DNA of 64,000 nt from Metallyticus violacea (Eukaryota; Arthropoda; Insecta; Mantodea; Metallyticidae), in assembly GCA_030762175.1 (NCBI GenBank), contig CM060834.1:66879501-66943500 (forward strand), given 5' to 3'. The translations under genes were made by a program, and so were the position numbers. The notes below the pieces were generated by a model. It searched no databases and was not told the origin of the DNA. It was given only the letters and a program-made list of their open reading frames with translations. Below, piece after piece: positions 1-10,044 of the stretch; within the stretch, counting starts at the first letter, position 1, and every line of letters starts with the position of its first letter.

Positions 1-72
1 GAGATAACTGGTTCTCTTTCATTATACTAGTTTGATAGCCTCAGCAAAGAATATTATGCGCAAAGAATCTCG

Positions 73-92
73 AAAAGAAAAAAAATTTTTTT
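73..92 (+). other. A-tract/T-tract block of the monomer (representative)
   Basis: Every monomer carries a run of about eight As abutting a run of about seven Ts between CGAAAAG and CGAAG. The tract is the most length-variable part of the repeat, with variants such as A6-G-T8/9, A8-T6, A-run with an ATTATTTT interruption, and ATTCTTTT. Phased rigid or bent A-tracts are known to affect nucleosome positioning. That such an effect applies here is inference. Length variation of this kind also fits replication slippage or homopolymer sequencing error. Confidence 0.85.
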
Positions 93-110
93 CGAAGTTT
101 GGAAACTTCG
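93..110. other. 18-bp dyad in each majority-class monomer (representative)
   Basis: CGAAGTTT-GG-AAACTTCG is a perfect inverted repeat with 8-bp arms and a 2-bp centre, present in most 139-bp monomers. The arms are broken in recurrent variants: GGACACTTCG, GGAAACGTCG, GGAATCGTCG and GTTTGAAACTTCG (one G lost, near 4945). Dyads are common in centromeric satellites and may bind dimeric proteins or form cruciforms. No binding function can be shown from sequence. Confidence 0.85.
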
Positions 111-123
111 TTAGAATCACTTT
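107..123 (+). other. Weak CENP-B-box-like 17-mer (representative)
   Basis: CTTCGTTAGAATCACTT aligned to the mammalian CENP-B box consensus YTTCGTTGGAARCGGGA matches about 11 of 17 positions. It keeps TTCG, the central A and the C, but lacks the GGG of the essential CGGG half. It lies in most monomers, directly over the 3' arm of the dyad. Such partial matches have been described in satellites of many animals and can arise by chance. A true CENP-B site is unlikely without the second half. Confidence 0.3.
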
Positions 124-832
124 TTTTCCGTTCTTATTTGAGATAACTGGTTCTCTTTCATTATACTAGTTTGATAGCCTCAGTAAAGCACATTATGCGC
201 AAAGAATCTGGAAAAGAAAAAAAAAATTTTTCGAAGTTTTGAAACTTCGTTAGAATCACTTTCTTTCCGTTCTTATTTGAGATAACTGGTTCTCTTTCAT
301 TATACTAGTTTGATAGCCTCAGTAAAGCACATTATGCTCAAAGAATCTCGAAAAGAAAAAAAATTTTTTTCGAAGTTTGGAAACGTCGTTTGAATCACTT
401 TTTTCCGTTCTTATTTGAGATTACTGCTTCTCTTTCATTATAGTAGTTTGATAGCCTCAGAAAAGCATATTATGCTCAAAGAATCTCGAAAAGAAAAAAA
501 ATTTTTTTCGAAGTTTGGAAACGTCGTTTGAATCACTTTTTTCCGTTCTTATTTGAGATTACTGGTTCTCTTTCATTATAGTAGAATGATAGCCTCAGAA
601 AAGCATATTATGTACAAAGAATATCGAAAAGAAAAAAAATTTTTTTGGAAGTTTGGAAACTTCGTTAGAATCACTTTTATTCCGTTCTTATTTGAGATAA
701 CTGGTTCTCTTTCATTATACTAGTTTGATAGCCTCAGCAAAGCATATTATGCATAAAGAATCTCGAAAAGAAAAAAGTTTTTTTTCGAAGTTTGGAAACT
801 TCGTTAGAATCACTTTTTTTCCGTTCTTATTT

Positions 833-970
833 GAGATAACTGGTTCTCTTTCATTAATCTAGTTTGATAGCCTCAGTAAAGCATATTATGCGCAAAGAAT
901 CTCGAAAAGAAAAAAAATTTTTTTCGAAGTTTGAAAACCTTGTTTTAATCACTTTTTTCCGTTCTTATTT
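833..970 (+). repeat. TCATTAATCTAG marker monomer, copy 1 of 8
   Basis: The variant TCATTAATCTAG, in place of TCATTATACTAG, marks one monomer type that also has GTTTGAAAACCTTGTTTTAATC. It is always preceded by the ATGCATAAAG monomer. Copies begin at 833, 12324, 15792, 22303, 26316, 43770, 52910 and 56237. Successive spacings are 11491, 3468, 6511, 4013, 17454, 9140 and 3327 bp, all near whole multiples of 138.5. The neighbouring monomers on both sides are shared, so the marker belongs to a copied cassette rather than arising eight times. Confidence 0.92.
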
Positions 971-3639
971 GAGATTACTGGTTCTCTTTCATTATAGTAG
1001 TTTGATAGCCTCAGAAAAGCATATTATGCGCAAAGAATCTCGAAAAGAAAAAAATTTTTTTTCGAAGTTTGGACACTTCGTTAGAATCACTTTTTTTCCG
1101 ATCTTATTTGAGATAACTGGTTCTCTTTCATTATACTAGTTTGATAGCCTCAGCAAAGCATATTATGCGCAAAGAATCTCGAAAAGAAAAAAAATTTTTT
1201 TCTAAGTTTGGAAACTTCGTTAGAATCACTTTTTTTCCGTTCTTATTTGAGATAACTGGTTCTCTTTCATTATACTAGTTTGATAGCCTCAGCAAAGCAT
1301 ATTATGCGCAAAGAATCTCGAAAAGAAAAAAAATTTTTTTCGAAGTTTGGAAACTTCGTTAGAATCACTTTTTTTCCGTTCTTATTTGAGATAACTGGTT
1401 CTCTTTCATTATACTAGTTTGATAGCCTCAGTAAAGCATATTATGCGCAAAGAATCTGGAAAAGAAAAAAAATTATTTTCGAAGTTTGGAAACTTCGTTA
1501 GAATCACTTTTTTTCCGTTCTTAATTGAGATAACTGGTTCTCTTTCATTATACTAGTTTGATAGCCTCAGTAAAGCATATTATGCGCAAAGAATCTCGAA
1601 AAGAAAAAAGTTTTTTTTTTGAAGTTTGGAAACTTCGTTTGAATCACTTTTTTTCCGTTCTTATTTGAGATAACTGGTTCTCTTTCATTATACTAGTTTG
1701 ATAGGCTCAGTAAAGCATATTATGCGCAAAGAATCTCGAAGAGAAAAAAAATTTTTTCGAAGTTTGGAATCGTCGTTTGAATCACTTTTTTCCGTTCTTA
1801 TTTGAGATTACTGGTTCTCTTTCATTATACTAGTTTGATAGCCTCAGCAAAGCATATTATGCGCAAAGAATCTCGAAAAGAAAAAAAATTTTTTTCGAAG
1901 TTTGGACACTTCGTTAGAATCACTTTTTTTCCGATCTTATTTGAGATAACTGGTTCTCTTTCATTATACTAGTTTGATAGCCTCAGCAAAGCATATTATG
2001 CGCAAACAATCTCGAAAAGAAAAAAAATTTTTTTCGAAGTTTGGAAACTTCGTTAGAATCACTTTTTTTCCGTTCTTATTTGAGATAACTGGTTCTCTTT
2101 CATTATACTAGTTTGATAGCCTCAGCAAAGCATATTATGCGCAAAGAATCTCGAAAAGAAAAAAAATTTTTTTCGAAGTTTGGAAACTTCGTTAGAATCA
2201 CTTTTTTTCCGTTCTTATTTGAGATAACTGGTTCTCTTTCATTATACTAGTTTGATAGCCTCAGTAAAGCATATTATGCGCAAAGAATCTGGAAAAGAAA
2301 AAAATTATTTTCGAAGTTTGGAAACTTCGTTAGAATCACTTTTTTTCCGTTCTTATTTGAGATAACTGGTTCTCTTTCATTATACTAGTTTGATAGCCTC
2401 AGTAAAGCATATTATGCGCAAAGAATCTCGAAAAGAAAAAAGTTTTTTTTCGAAGTTTGGAATCGTCGTTTGAATCACTTTTTTCCGTTCTTATTTGAGA
2501 TTACTGGTTCTCTTTTATTATACTAGTTTGATAGCCTCAGCAAAGCATATTAAGCGCAAAGAATCTCGAAAAGAAAAAAAGTATTTTCGAAGTTTGGAAA
2601 CTTCGTTAGAATCACTTTTTTTCCGTTCTTATTTGAGATAACTGGTTCTCTTTCATTATACTAGTTTGATAGCCTCAGTAAAGCATATTATGCGCAAAGA
2701 ATCTCGAAAAGAAAAAAAATTTTTTTCGAAGTTTGGACACTTTGTTAGAATCACTTTTTTTCCGATCTTATTTGAGATAACTGGTTCTCTTTCATTATAC
2801 TAGTTTGATAGCCTCAGCAAAGCATATTATGCGCAAAGAATCTCGAAAAGTAAAAAAATTTTTTTCGAAGTTTGGAAACTTCGTTAGAATCACTTTTTTT
2901 CCGTTCTTATGTGAGATAACTGGTTCTCTTTCCTTATACTAGTTTGATAACCTCAGAAAAGGATATTATGCGCAAAGAATCTCGAAAAGAAAAAAGTTTT
3001 TTTTCGAAGTTTGGAAACTTCGTTTGAATCACTTTTTTTTCCGTTCTTATTTGAGATAACTGGTTCTCTTTCATTATAGTAGTTTGATAGACTCAGAAAA
3101 GCATATTATGCGCAAAGAATCTCGAAAAGAAAAAAGGTTTTTTCGAAGTTTGGAAACTTCTTTAGAATCACTTTTTTCCGTTCTTATTTGAGATTACTGG
3201 TTCTCTTTCCATATACTAGTTTGATAACCTCAGAAAAGGATACTATGCGCAAAGAATCTCGAAAAGAAAAAAGTTTTTTTTCGAAGTTTTGAAACTTCGT
3301 TTGAATCACTTTTTTTTCCGTTCTTATTTGAGATAACTGGTTCTCTTTCATTATATTAGTTTGATAGCGTCAGTAAAGCATATTATGCGCAAAGAATCTG
3401 GAAAAGAAAAAAAAATTTTTTCGAAGTTTGGAAACTTCGTTAGAATCACTATTTTCCATTCTTATTTGAGATAACTGGTTCTCTTTCATTATACTAGTTT
3501 GATAGCCTCAGTAAAGCATATTATGCGCAAAGAATCTCGAAAAGAAAAAAGTTTTTTTTCGAAGTTTGGAAACTTCTTTAGAATCACTTTTTTTCCGTTC
3601 TTATTTGAGATAACTGGTTCTCTTTCATTATACTAGTTT

Positions 3640-4900
3640 GATAGCCTCAGTAAAGCATATTATGCGCAAAGAATCTGGAAAAGAAAAAAAATTATTTTCG
3701 AAGTTTGGAAACTTCGTTAGAATCACTTTTTTCCGTTCTTAATTGAGATAACTGGTTCTCTTTCATTATACTAGTTTGATAGCCTCAGGAAAGCATATTA
3801 TGCGCAAAGAATCTCGAAAAGAAAAAAGTTTTTTTTTGAAGTTTGGAAACTTCGTTAGAATCACTTTTTTTCCGTTCTTATTTGAGATAACTGGTTCTCT
3901 TTCATTATACTAGTTTGATAGGCTCAGTAAAGCATATTATGCGCAAAGAATCTCGAAAAGAAAAAAAAATTTTTCGAAGTTTGGAATCGTCGTTTGAATC
4001 ACTTTTTTCCGTTCTTATTTGAGATTACTGGTTCTCTTTCATTATAGTAGTTTGATAGCCTCAGAAAAGCATATTATGCGCAAAGAAATTCGAAAAGAAA
4101 AAAGTTTTTTTTTGAAGTTTGGAAACTTCGTTTGAATCACTTTTTTCCGTTCTTATTTGAGATAACTGGTTCTCTTTCATTATACTAGTTTGATAGGCTC
4201 AGTAAAGCATATTATGCGCAAAGAATCTCGAAAAGAAAAAAAATTTTTTCGAAGTTTGGAATCGTCGTTTGAATCACTTTTTTCCGTTCTTATTTGAGAT
4301 TACTGGTTCTCTTTCATTATACTAGTTTGATAGCCTCAGCAAAGCATATTATGCGCAAAGAATCTCGAAAAGAAAAAAAAATTTTTTCGAAGTTTGGAAA
4401 CTTCGTTAGAATCACTTTTTTTCCGTTCTTATTTGAGATAACTGGTTATCTTTCATTATACTAGTTTGATAGCCTCAGTAAAGCATATTATGCGCAAAGA
4501 ATCTCGAAAAGAAAAAAAATTTTTTTCGAAGTTTGGAAACGTCGTTTGAATCACTTTTTTCCGTTCTTATTTGAGATTACTGGTTCTCTTTCATTATAGT
4601 AGTTTGATAGCCTCAGAAAAGCATATTATGCGCAAAGAAATTCGAAAAGAAAAAAGTTTTTTTTTGAAGTTTGGAAACTTCGTTTGAATCACTTTTTTTC
4701 CGTTCTTATTTGAGATAACTGGTTCTCTTTCATTATACTAGTTTGATAGGCTCAGTAAAGCATATTATGCGCAAAGAATCTCGAAAAGAAAAAAAATTTT
4801 TTCGAAGTTTGGAATCGTTGTTTGAATCACTTTTTTCCGATCTTATTTGAGATTACTGGTTCTCTTTCATTATACTAGTTTGATAGCCTCAGCAAAGCAT
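3640..4900 (+). repeat. Block A continuation with a two-monomer insertion
   Basis: This stretch matches about 18600-19590 but is about 274 bp longer. The monomer pair bearing CAAAGAAATTCG followed by GATAGGCTCAG occurs twice here (CAAAGAAATTCG near 4081 and 4635) and once in the paralogue (near 19318). Offsets to the paralogue fall from about 14959 to 14685 across the insertion, a difference of two monomers. The pair order is otherwise kept, which fits unequal exchange or local duplication. Confidence 0.8.
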
Positions 4901-6835
4901 ATTATGCGCAAAGAATCTCGAAAAGAAAAAAAATTTTTTTCGAAGTTTGAAACTTCGTTAGAATCACTTTTTTTCCGTTCCTATTTGAGATAACTGGTTC
5001 TCTTTCATTATACTAGTTTGATAGCCTCAGTAAAGCATATTATGCGCAAAGAATCTCGAAAAGAAACAAATTCTTTTTCGAAGTTTGGAAACGTTGTTTT
5101 AATCACTTTTTTCCGTTCTTATTTGAGATTACTGGTTCTCTTTCATTATAGTAGTTTGATAGCCTCAGAAAAGCAAATTATGCACAAAGAATCTCGAAAA
5201 GAAAAAAAAATTTTTTCGAAGTTTGGACACTTCGTTAGAATCACTTTTTTTCCGATCTTATTTGAGATAACTGGTTCTCTTTCATTATACTAGTTTGATA
5301 GCATCAGCAAAGCATATTATGCGCAAAGAATCTCGAAAAAAAAAATTTTTTTTCGAAGTTTGGAAACTTCGTTAGAATCACTTTTTTTCCGTTCTTATTT
5401 GAGATAACTGGTTCTCTTTCATTATACTAGTTTGATAGCCTCTGCAAAGCATATTATGCGCAAAGAATCTCGAAAAGAAAAAAAATTTTTTTCGAAGTTT
5501 GGAAACTTCGTTAGAATGACTTTTTTTCCGTTCTTATTTGAGATAACTGGTTCTCTTTCATTATACTAGTATGATAGCCTCAGTAAAGCATATTATGCGC
5601 AAAGAATCTGGAAAAGAAAAAAAATTATTTTCGAAGTTTGGAAACTTCGTTAGAATCACTTTTTTTCCGTTCTTAATTGAGATAACTGGTTCTCTTTCAT
5701 TATACTAGTTTGATAGCCTCAGTAAAGCATATTATGCGCAAAGAATCTCGAAAAGAAAAAATTTTTTTTTTGAAGTTTGGAAACTTCGTTTGAATCACTT
5801 TTTTTCCGTTCTTATTTGAGATAACTGGTTCTCTTTCATTATAGTAGTTTGATAGGCTCAGTAAAGCATATTATGCGCAAAGAATATCGAAAAGAAAAAA
5901 AATTTTTTCGAAGTTTGGAATCGTCGTTTGAATCACTTTTTTCCGTTCTTATTTGAGATTATTGGTTCTCTTTCATTATACTAGTTTGATAGCCTCAGCA
6001 AAGCATATTATGCGCAAAGAATCTCGAAAAGAACAAAGTTTTTCTTTGAAGTTTGGAAACTTCGTTTGAATCACTTTTTTTCCGTTCTTATTTGAGATAA
6101 CTGGTTCTCTTTCATTATACTAGTTTGATAGCCTCAGTAAAGCATATTATGCGCAAAGAATCTCGAAAAGAAAAAAATTTTTTTTCGAAGTTTGGAAACG
6201 TTGTTTTAATCACTTTTTTCCGTTCTTATTTGAGATTACTGGTTCTCTTTCATTATAGTAGTTTGATAGCCTCAGAAAAGCATATTATGCACAAAGAATC
6301 TCGAAAAGAAAAAAAAATTTTTTCGAAGTTTGGACACTTCGTTAGAATCACTTTTTTTCCGTTCTTATTTGAGATAACTGGTTCTCTTTCATTATACTAG
6401 TTTGATAGCCTCAGTAAAGCATATTATGCGCAAAGAATCTCGAAAAGAAAAAAATTTTTTTTCGAAGTTTGGAAACGTCGTTTGAATCACTTTTTTCCGT
6501 TCTTATTTGAGATTACTGGTTCTCTTTCATTATAGTAGTTTGATAGCCTCAGAAAAGCATATTATGCACAAAGAATCTCGAAAAGAAAAAAAATTCTTTT
6601 CGAAGTTTGGAAACTTCGTTAGAATCACTTTTTTTCCGTTCTTATTTGAGATAATTGGTTCTCTTTCATTATACTAGTTTGATAGGCTCAGTAAAGCATA
6701 TTATGCGCAAAGAATCTCGAAAAGAAAAAAATTTTTTTTCGAAGTTTGGAAACTTTGTTTGAATGACTTTTTCCGTTCTTATTTGAGATAACTGGTTCTC
6801 TTTCATTATACTAGTTTGATAGCCTCAGTAAAGCA
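4900..6835 (+). repeat. 1936-bp tandem duplication, copy 1 (14 monomers)
   Basis: This copy and the next are offset by exactly 1936 bases, with no difference seen in the lines compared. Rare markers fall at the same relative places: GAAACAAATTCTTTTTCG (about 5065 and 7001), GATAGCATCAGCAAAG, CGAAAAAAAAATTTTT with a lost G, GATAGCCTCTGCAAAG, GTTAGAATGAC, TACTAGTATGATAGCC and GAACAAAGTTTTTCTTTG (about 6031 and 7967). The same order also appears with small changes at about 19590-21240, 23600-25250, 31600-32700 and 39220-40460. The start is placed within about 20 bp, where the CAGCAAAG monomer switches. Confidence 0.92.
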
Positions 6836-8771
6836 TATTATGCGCAAAGAATCTCGAAAAGAAAAAAAATTTTTTTCGAAGTTTGAAACTTCGTTAGAAT
6901 CACTTTTTTTCCGTTCCTATTTGAGATAACTGGTTCTCTTTCATTATACTAGTTTGATAGCCTCAGTAAAGCATATTATGCGCAAAGAATCTCGAAAAGA
7001 AACAAATTCTTTTTCGAAGTTTGGAAACGTTGTTTTAATCACTTTTTTCCGTTCTTATTTGAGATTACTGGTTCTCTTTCATTATAGTAGTTTGATAGCC
7101 TCAGAAAAGCAAATTATGCACAAAGAATCTCGAAAAGAAAAAAAAATTTTTTCGAAGTTTGGACACTTCGTTAGAATCACTTTTTTTCCGATCTTATTTG
7201 AGATAACTGGTTCTCTTTCATTATACTAGTTTGATAGCATCAGCAAAGCATATTATGCGCAAAGAATCTCGAAAAAAAAAATTTTTTTTCGAAGTTTGGA
7301 AACTTCGTTAGAATCACTTTTTTTCCGTTCTTATTTGAGATAACTGGTTCTCTTTCATTATACTAGTTTGATAGCCTCTGCAAAGCATATTATGCGCAAA
7401 GAATCTCGAAAAGAAAAAAAATTTTTTTCGAAGTTTGGAAACTTCGTTAGAATGACTTTTTTTCCGTTCTTATTTGAGATAACTGGTTCTCTTTCATTAT
7501 ACTAGTATGATAGCCTCAGTAAAGCATATTATGCGCAAAGAATCTGGAAAAGAAAAAAAATTATTTTCGAAGTTTGGAAACTTCGTTAGAATCACTTTTT
7601 TTCCGTTCTTAATTGAGATAACTGGTTCTCTTTCATTATACTAGTTTGATAGCCTCAGTAAAGCATATTATGCGCAAAGAATCTCGAAAAGAAAAAATTT
7701 TTTTTTTGAAGTTTGGAAACTTCGTTTGAATCACTTTTTTTCCGTTCTTATTTGAGATAACTGGTTCTCTTTCATTATAGTAGTTTGATAGGCTCAGTAA
7801 AGCATATTATGCGCAAAGAATATCGAAAAGAAAAAAAATTTTTTCGAAGTTTGGAATCGTCGTTTGAATCACTTTTTTCCGTTCTTATTTGAGATTATTG
7901 GTTCTCTTTCATTATACTAGTTTGATAGCCTCAGCAAAGCATATTATGCGCAAAGAATCTCGAAAAGAACAAAGTTTTTCTTTGAAGTTTGGAAACTTCG
8001 TTTGAATCACTTTTTTTCCGTTCTTATTTGAGATAACTGGTTCTCTTTCATTATACTAGTTTGATAGCCTCAGTAAAGCATATTATGCGCAAAGAATCTC
8101 GAAAAGAAAAAAATTTTTTTTCGAAGTTTGGAAACGTTGTTTTAATCACTTTTTTCCGTTCTTATTTGAGATTACTGGTTCTCTTTCATTATAGTAGTTT
8201 GATAGCCTCAGAAAAGCATATTATGCACAAAGAATCTCGAAAAGAAAAAAAAATTTTTTCGAAGTTTGGACACTTCGTTAGAATCACTTTTTTTCCGTTC
8301 TTATTTGAGATAACTGGTTCTCTTTCATTATACTAGTTTGATAGCCTCAGTAAAGCATATTATGCGCAAAGAATCTCGAAAAGAAAAAAATTTTTTTTCG
8401 AAGTTTGGAAACGTCGTTTGAATCACTTTTTTCCGTTCTTATTTGAGATTACTGGTTCTCTTTCATTATAGTAGTTTGATAGCCTCAGAAAAGCATATTA
8501 TGCACAAAGAATCTCGAAAAGAAAAAAAATTCTTTTCGAAGTTTGGAAACTTCGTTAGAATCACTTTTTTTCCGTTCTTATTTGAGATAATTGGTTCTCT
8601 TTCATTATACTAGTTTGATAGGCTCAGTAAAGCATATTATGCGCAAAGAATCTCGAAAAGAAAAAAATTTTTTTTCGAAGTTTGGAAACTTTGTTTGAAT
8701 GACTTTTTCCGTTCTTATTTGAGATAACTGGTTCTCTTTCATTATACTAGTTTGATAGCCTCAGTAAAGCA
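6836..8771 (+). repeat. 1936-bp tandem duplication, copy 2
   Basis: This is the second copy of the preceding 14-monomer unit. Its first monomer is a hybrid: it has CAGTAAAG, as in the monomer that follows the end of this copy (near 8765), but continues with the AATCTCG and GTTTGAAACTTCG of the first monomer of copy 1, which has CAGCAAAG. The exchange point therefore lies in the roughly 25 bases GCATATTATGCGCAAAGAAT and their edges. Apparent identity over 1.9 kb implies a very recent event, or an assembly duplication. Confidence 0.92.
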
Positions 8772-10044
8772 TATTATGCGCAAAGAATATGGAAAAGAAA
8801 AAAAATTTTTTTCGAAGTTTGGAAACTTCGTTAGAATCACTTTTTTTCCGTTCTTATGTGAGATAACTGGTTCTCTTTCCATATACTAGTTTGATAACCT
8901 CAGAAAATGATATTATGCGCAAAGAATCTCGAAAAAGAAAAAAGTTTTTTTTCGAAGTTATGAAACTTCGTTTGAATCACTTTTTTTTCCGTTCTTATTT
9001 GAGATAACTGGTTCTCTTTCATTATACTAGTTTGATAGCCTCAGAAAAGCATATTATGCGCAAAGAATCTGGAAAAGAAAAAAAATTATTTTCGAAGTTT
9101 GGAAACTTCGTTAGAATCACTTTTTTCCGTTCTTAATTGAGATAACTGGTTCTCTTTCATTATACTAGTTTGATAGCCTCAGTAAAGCATATTATGCGCA
9201 AAGAATCTCGAAAAGAAAAAAGTTTTTTTTGAAGTTTGGAAACTTCGTTTGAATCACTTTTTTTCCGTTCTTATTTGAGATAACTGGTTCTCTTTCATTA
9301 TACTAGTTTGATAGGCTTAGTAAAGCATATTATGCGCAAAGAATCTCGAAAAGAAAAAAAATTTTTTCGAAGTTTGTAATCGTCGTTTGAATCACTTTTT
9401 TCCGTTCTTATTTGAGATTACTGGTTCTCTTTCATTATACTAGTTTGATAGCCTCAGCAAAGCATATTATGCGCAAAGAATCTCGAAAAGAAAAAAATTT
9501 TTTTCGAAGTTTGGAAACTTCGTTAGAATCACTTTTTTTCCGTTCTTATTTGAGATAACTGGTTCTCTTTCATTATACTAGTTTGATAGCCTCAGTAAAG
9601 CATATTATGCGCAAAGAATCTCGAAAAGAAAAAAAATTTTTTTCGAAGTTTGGAAACGTCGTTTTAATCACTTTTTTCCGTTCTTATTTGAAATTACTGG
9701 TTCTCTTTCATTATAGTAGTTTGATAGCCTCAGAAAAGCATATTATGCACAAAGAATCTCGAAAAGAAAAAAAATTTTTTTCGAAGTTTGGACACTTCGT
9801 TAGAATCACTTTTTTTCCGATCTTATTTGAGATAACTGGTTCTCTTTCATTATACTAGTTTGATAGCCTCAGCAAAGCATATTATGCGCAAAGAATCTCG
9901 AAAAGAAAAAAAAATTTTTTCGAAGTTTGGAAACTTCGTTAGAATCACTTTTTTTCCGTTCTTATTTGAGATAACTGGTTCTCTTTCATTATACTAGTTT
10001 GATAGCCTCAGCAAAGCATATAATGCGCAAAGAATCTCGAAAAG
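8530..10044 (+). repeat. 1523-bp (11-monomer) duplication, copy 1
   Basis: Markers recur at offset 1523: AAATTCTTTTCG with GATAATTGG (about 8529/10052), AAACTTTGTTTGAATGAC (about 8685/10208), AAGAATATGGAAAAG (8787/10310), TTCCATATACTAG with CAGAAAATGATATTATG (about 8878/10401), and CGAAAAAGAAAAAAG with an extra A. The copies are less alike than the 1936-bp pair. Copy 1 has, for example, GTTATGAAACTTCG near 8958 where copy 2 has GTTTGGAAACTTCG. Confidence 0.82.

Larger units (their letters stand above)
1..139 (+). repeat. Representative 139-bp monomer (majority class)
   Basis: This first complete monomer serves as a coordinate reference. Internal landmarks are GAGATAACTGG at 1-11, ACTAGT at 26-31, GATAGCCTCAG at 34-44, an ATGCGCAAAG core at 56-65, an A-rich then T-rich block at 73-92, the dyad at 93-110, TTAGAATCAC at 111-120, seven Ts before CCG at 121-130, and TTCTTATTT at 131-139. 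By hand count it holds 43 G or C of 139. This copy carries the variant CAAAGAATATTATG in place of the usual CAAAGCATATTATG. That variant recurs at a few sites (for example near 11536, 21515, 25528, 42982, 50188, 59886, 60720) and is useful for tracing block copies. Confidence 0.95.
1..3640 (+). repeat. Higher-order block A, copy 1
   Basis: The order of variant monomers here is repeated at offset 11491 (copy 2) and, from the second monomer on, at offset about 14959 (copy 3). Shared private markers in order include CACATTATGCTC, GTAGAATGATAGCC, ATGCATAAAG, TCATTAATCTAG (851), ATGCGCAAACAATC (near 2000), TTATGTGAGATAAC (near 2910), GATAGACTCAGAAAAG (near 3090), TATATTAGTTTGATAGCGTC (near 3350) and ACTTTTTTCCATTC-type monomers. 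Copy 1 has six Ts near 3170 where copies 2 and 3 have seven, so the open frame present there in the other copies is lost. From about 3640 to 4900 the order continues as at about 18600-19590, but with two extra monomers here. Confidence 0.88.

Noticed and set aside
24..31. TATA-like TATACTAG / TTATAC as a promoter in each monomer
   Set aside because: A short AT-rich word in a 31% G+C repeat is expected by chance, and there is no supporting start element or gene. Satellite transcription may occur but cannot be inferred from this.
93..110. Rho-independent terminators (dyad and T-tracts)
   Set aside because: The dyad has only 8-bp AT-rich arms, is not followed directly by a T-run, occurs in nearly every majority-class monomer, and there are no genes to terminate.
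864..1139. Open frame of 91 codons, with near-identical frames at many other places (for example 5018, 12355, 22334, 43801, 56268)
   Set aside because: It starts at TTG, consists only of two satellite monomers, has no domain, and recurs wherever the same monomer pair recurs. Frames elsewhere in the array are broken by the 139-bp class. No sign of a gene.
4900..8771. Assembly artefact as the explanation for all large duplications
   Set aside because: Most block pairs differ by substitutions, tract lengths and whole-monomer indels, and have hybrid junction monomers, which a simple assembly duplication would not produce. It remains possible for the 1936-bp pair only.
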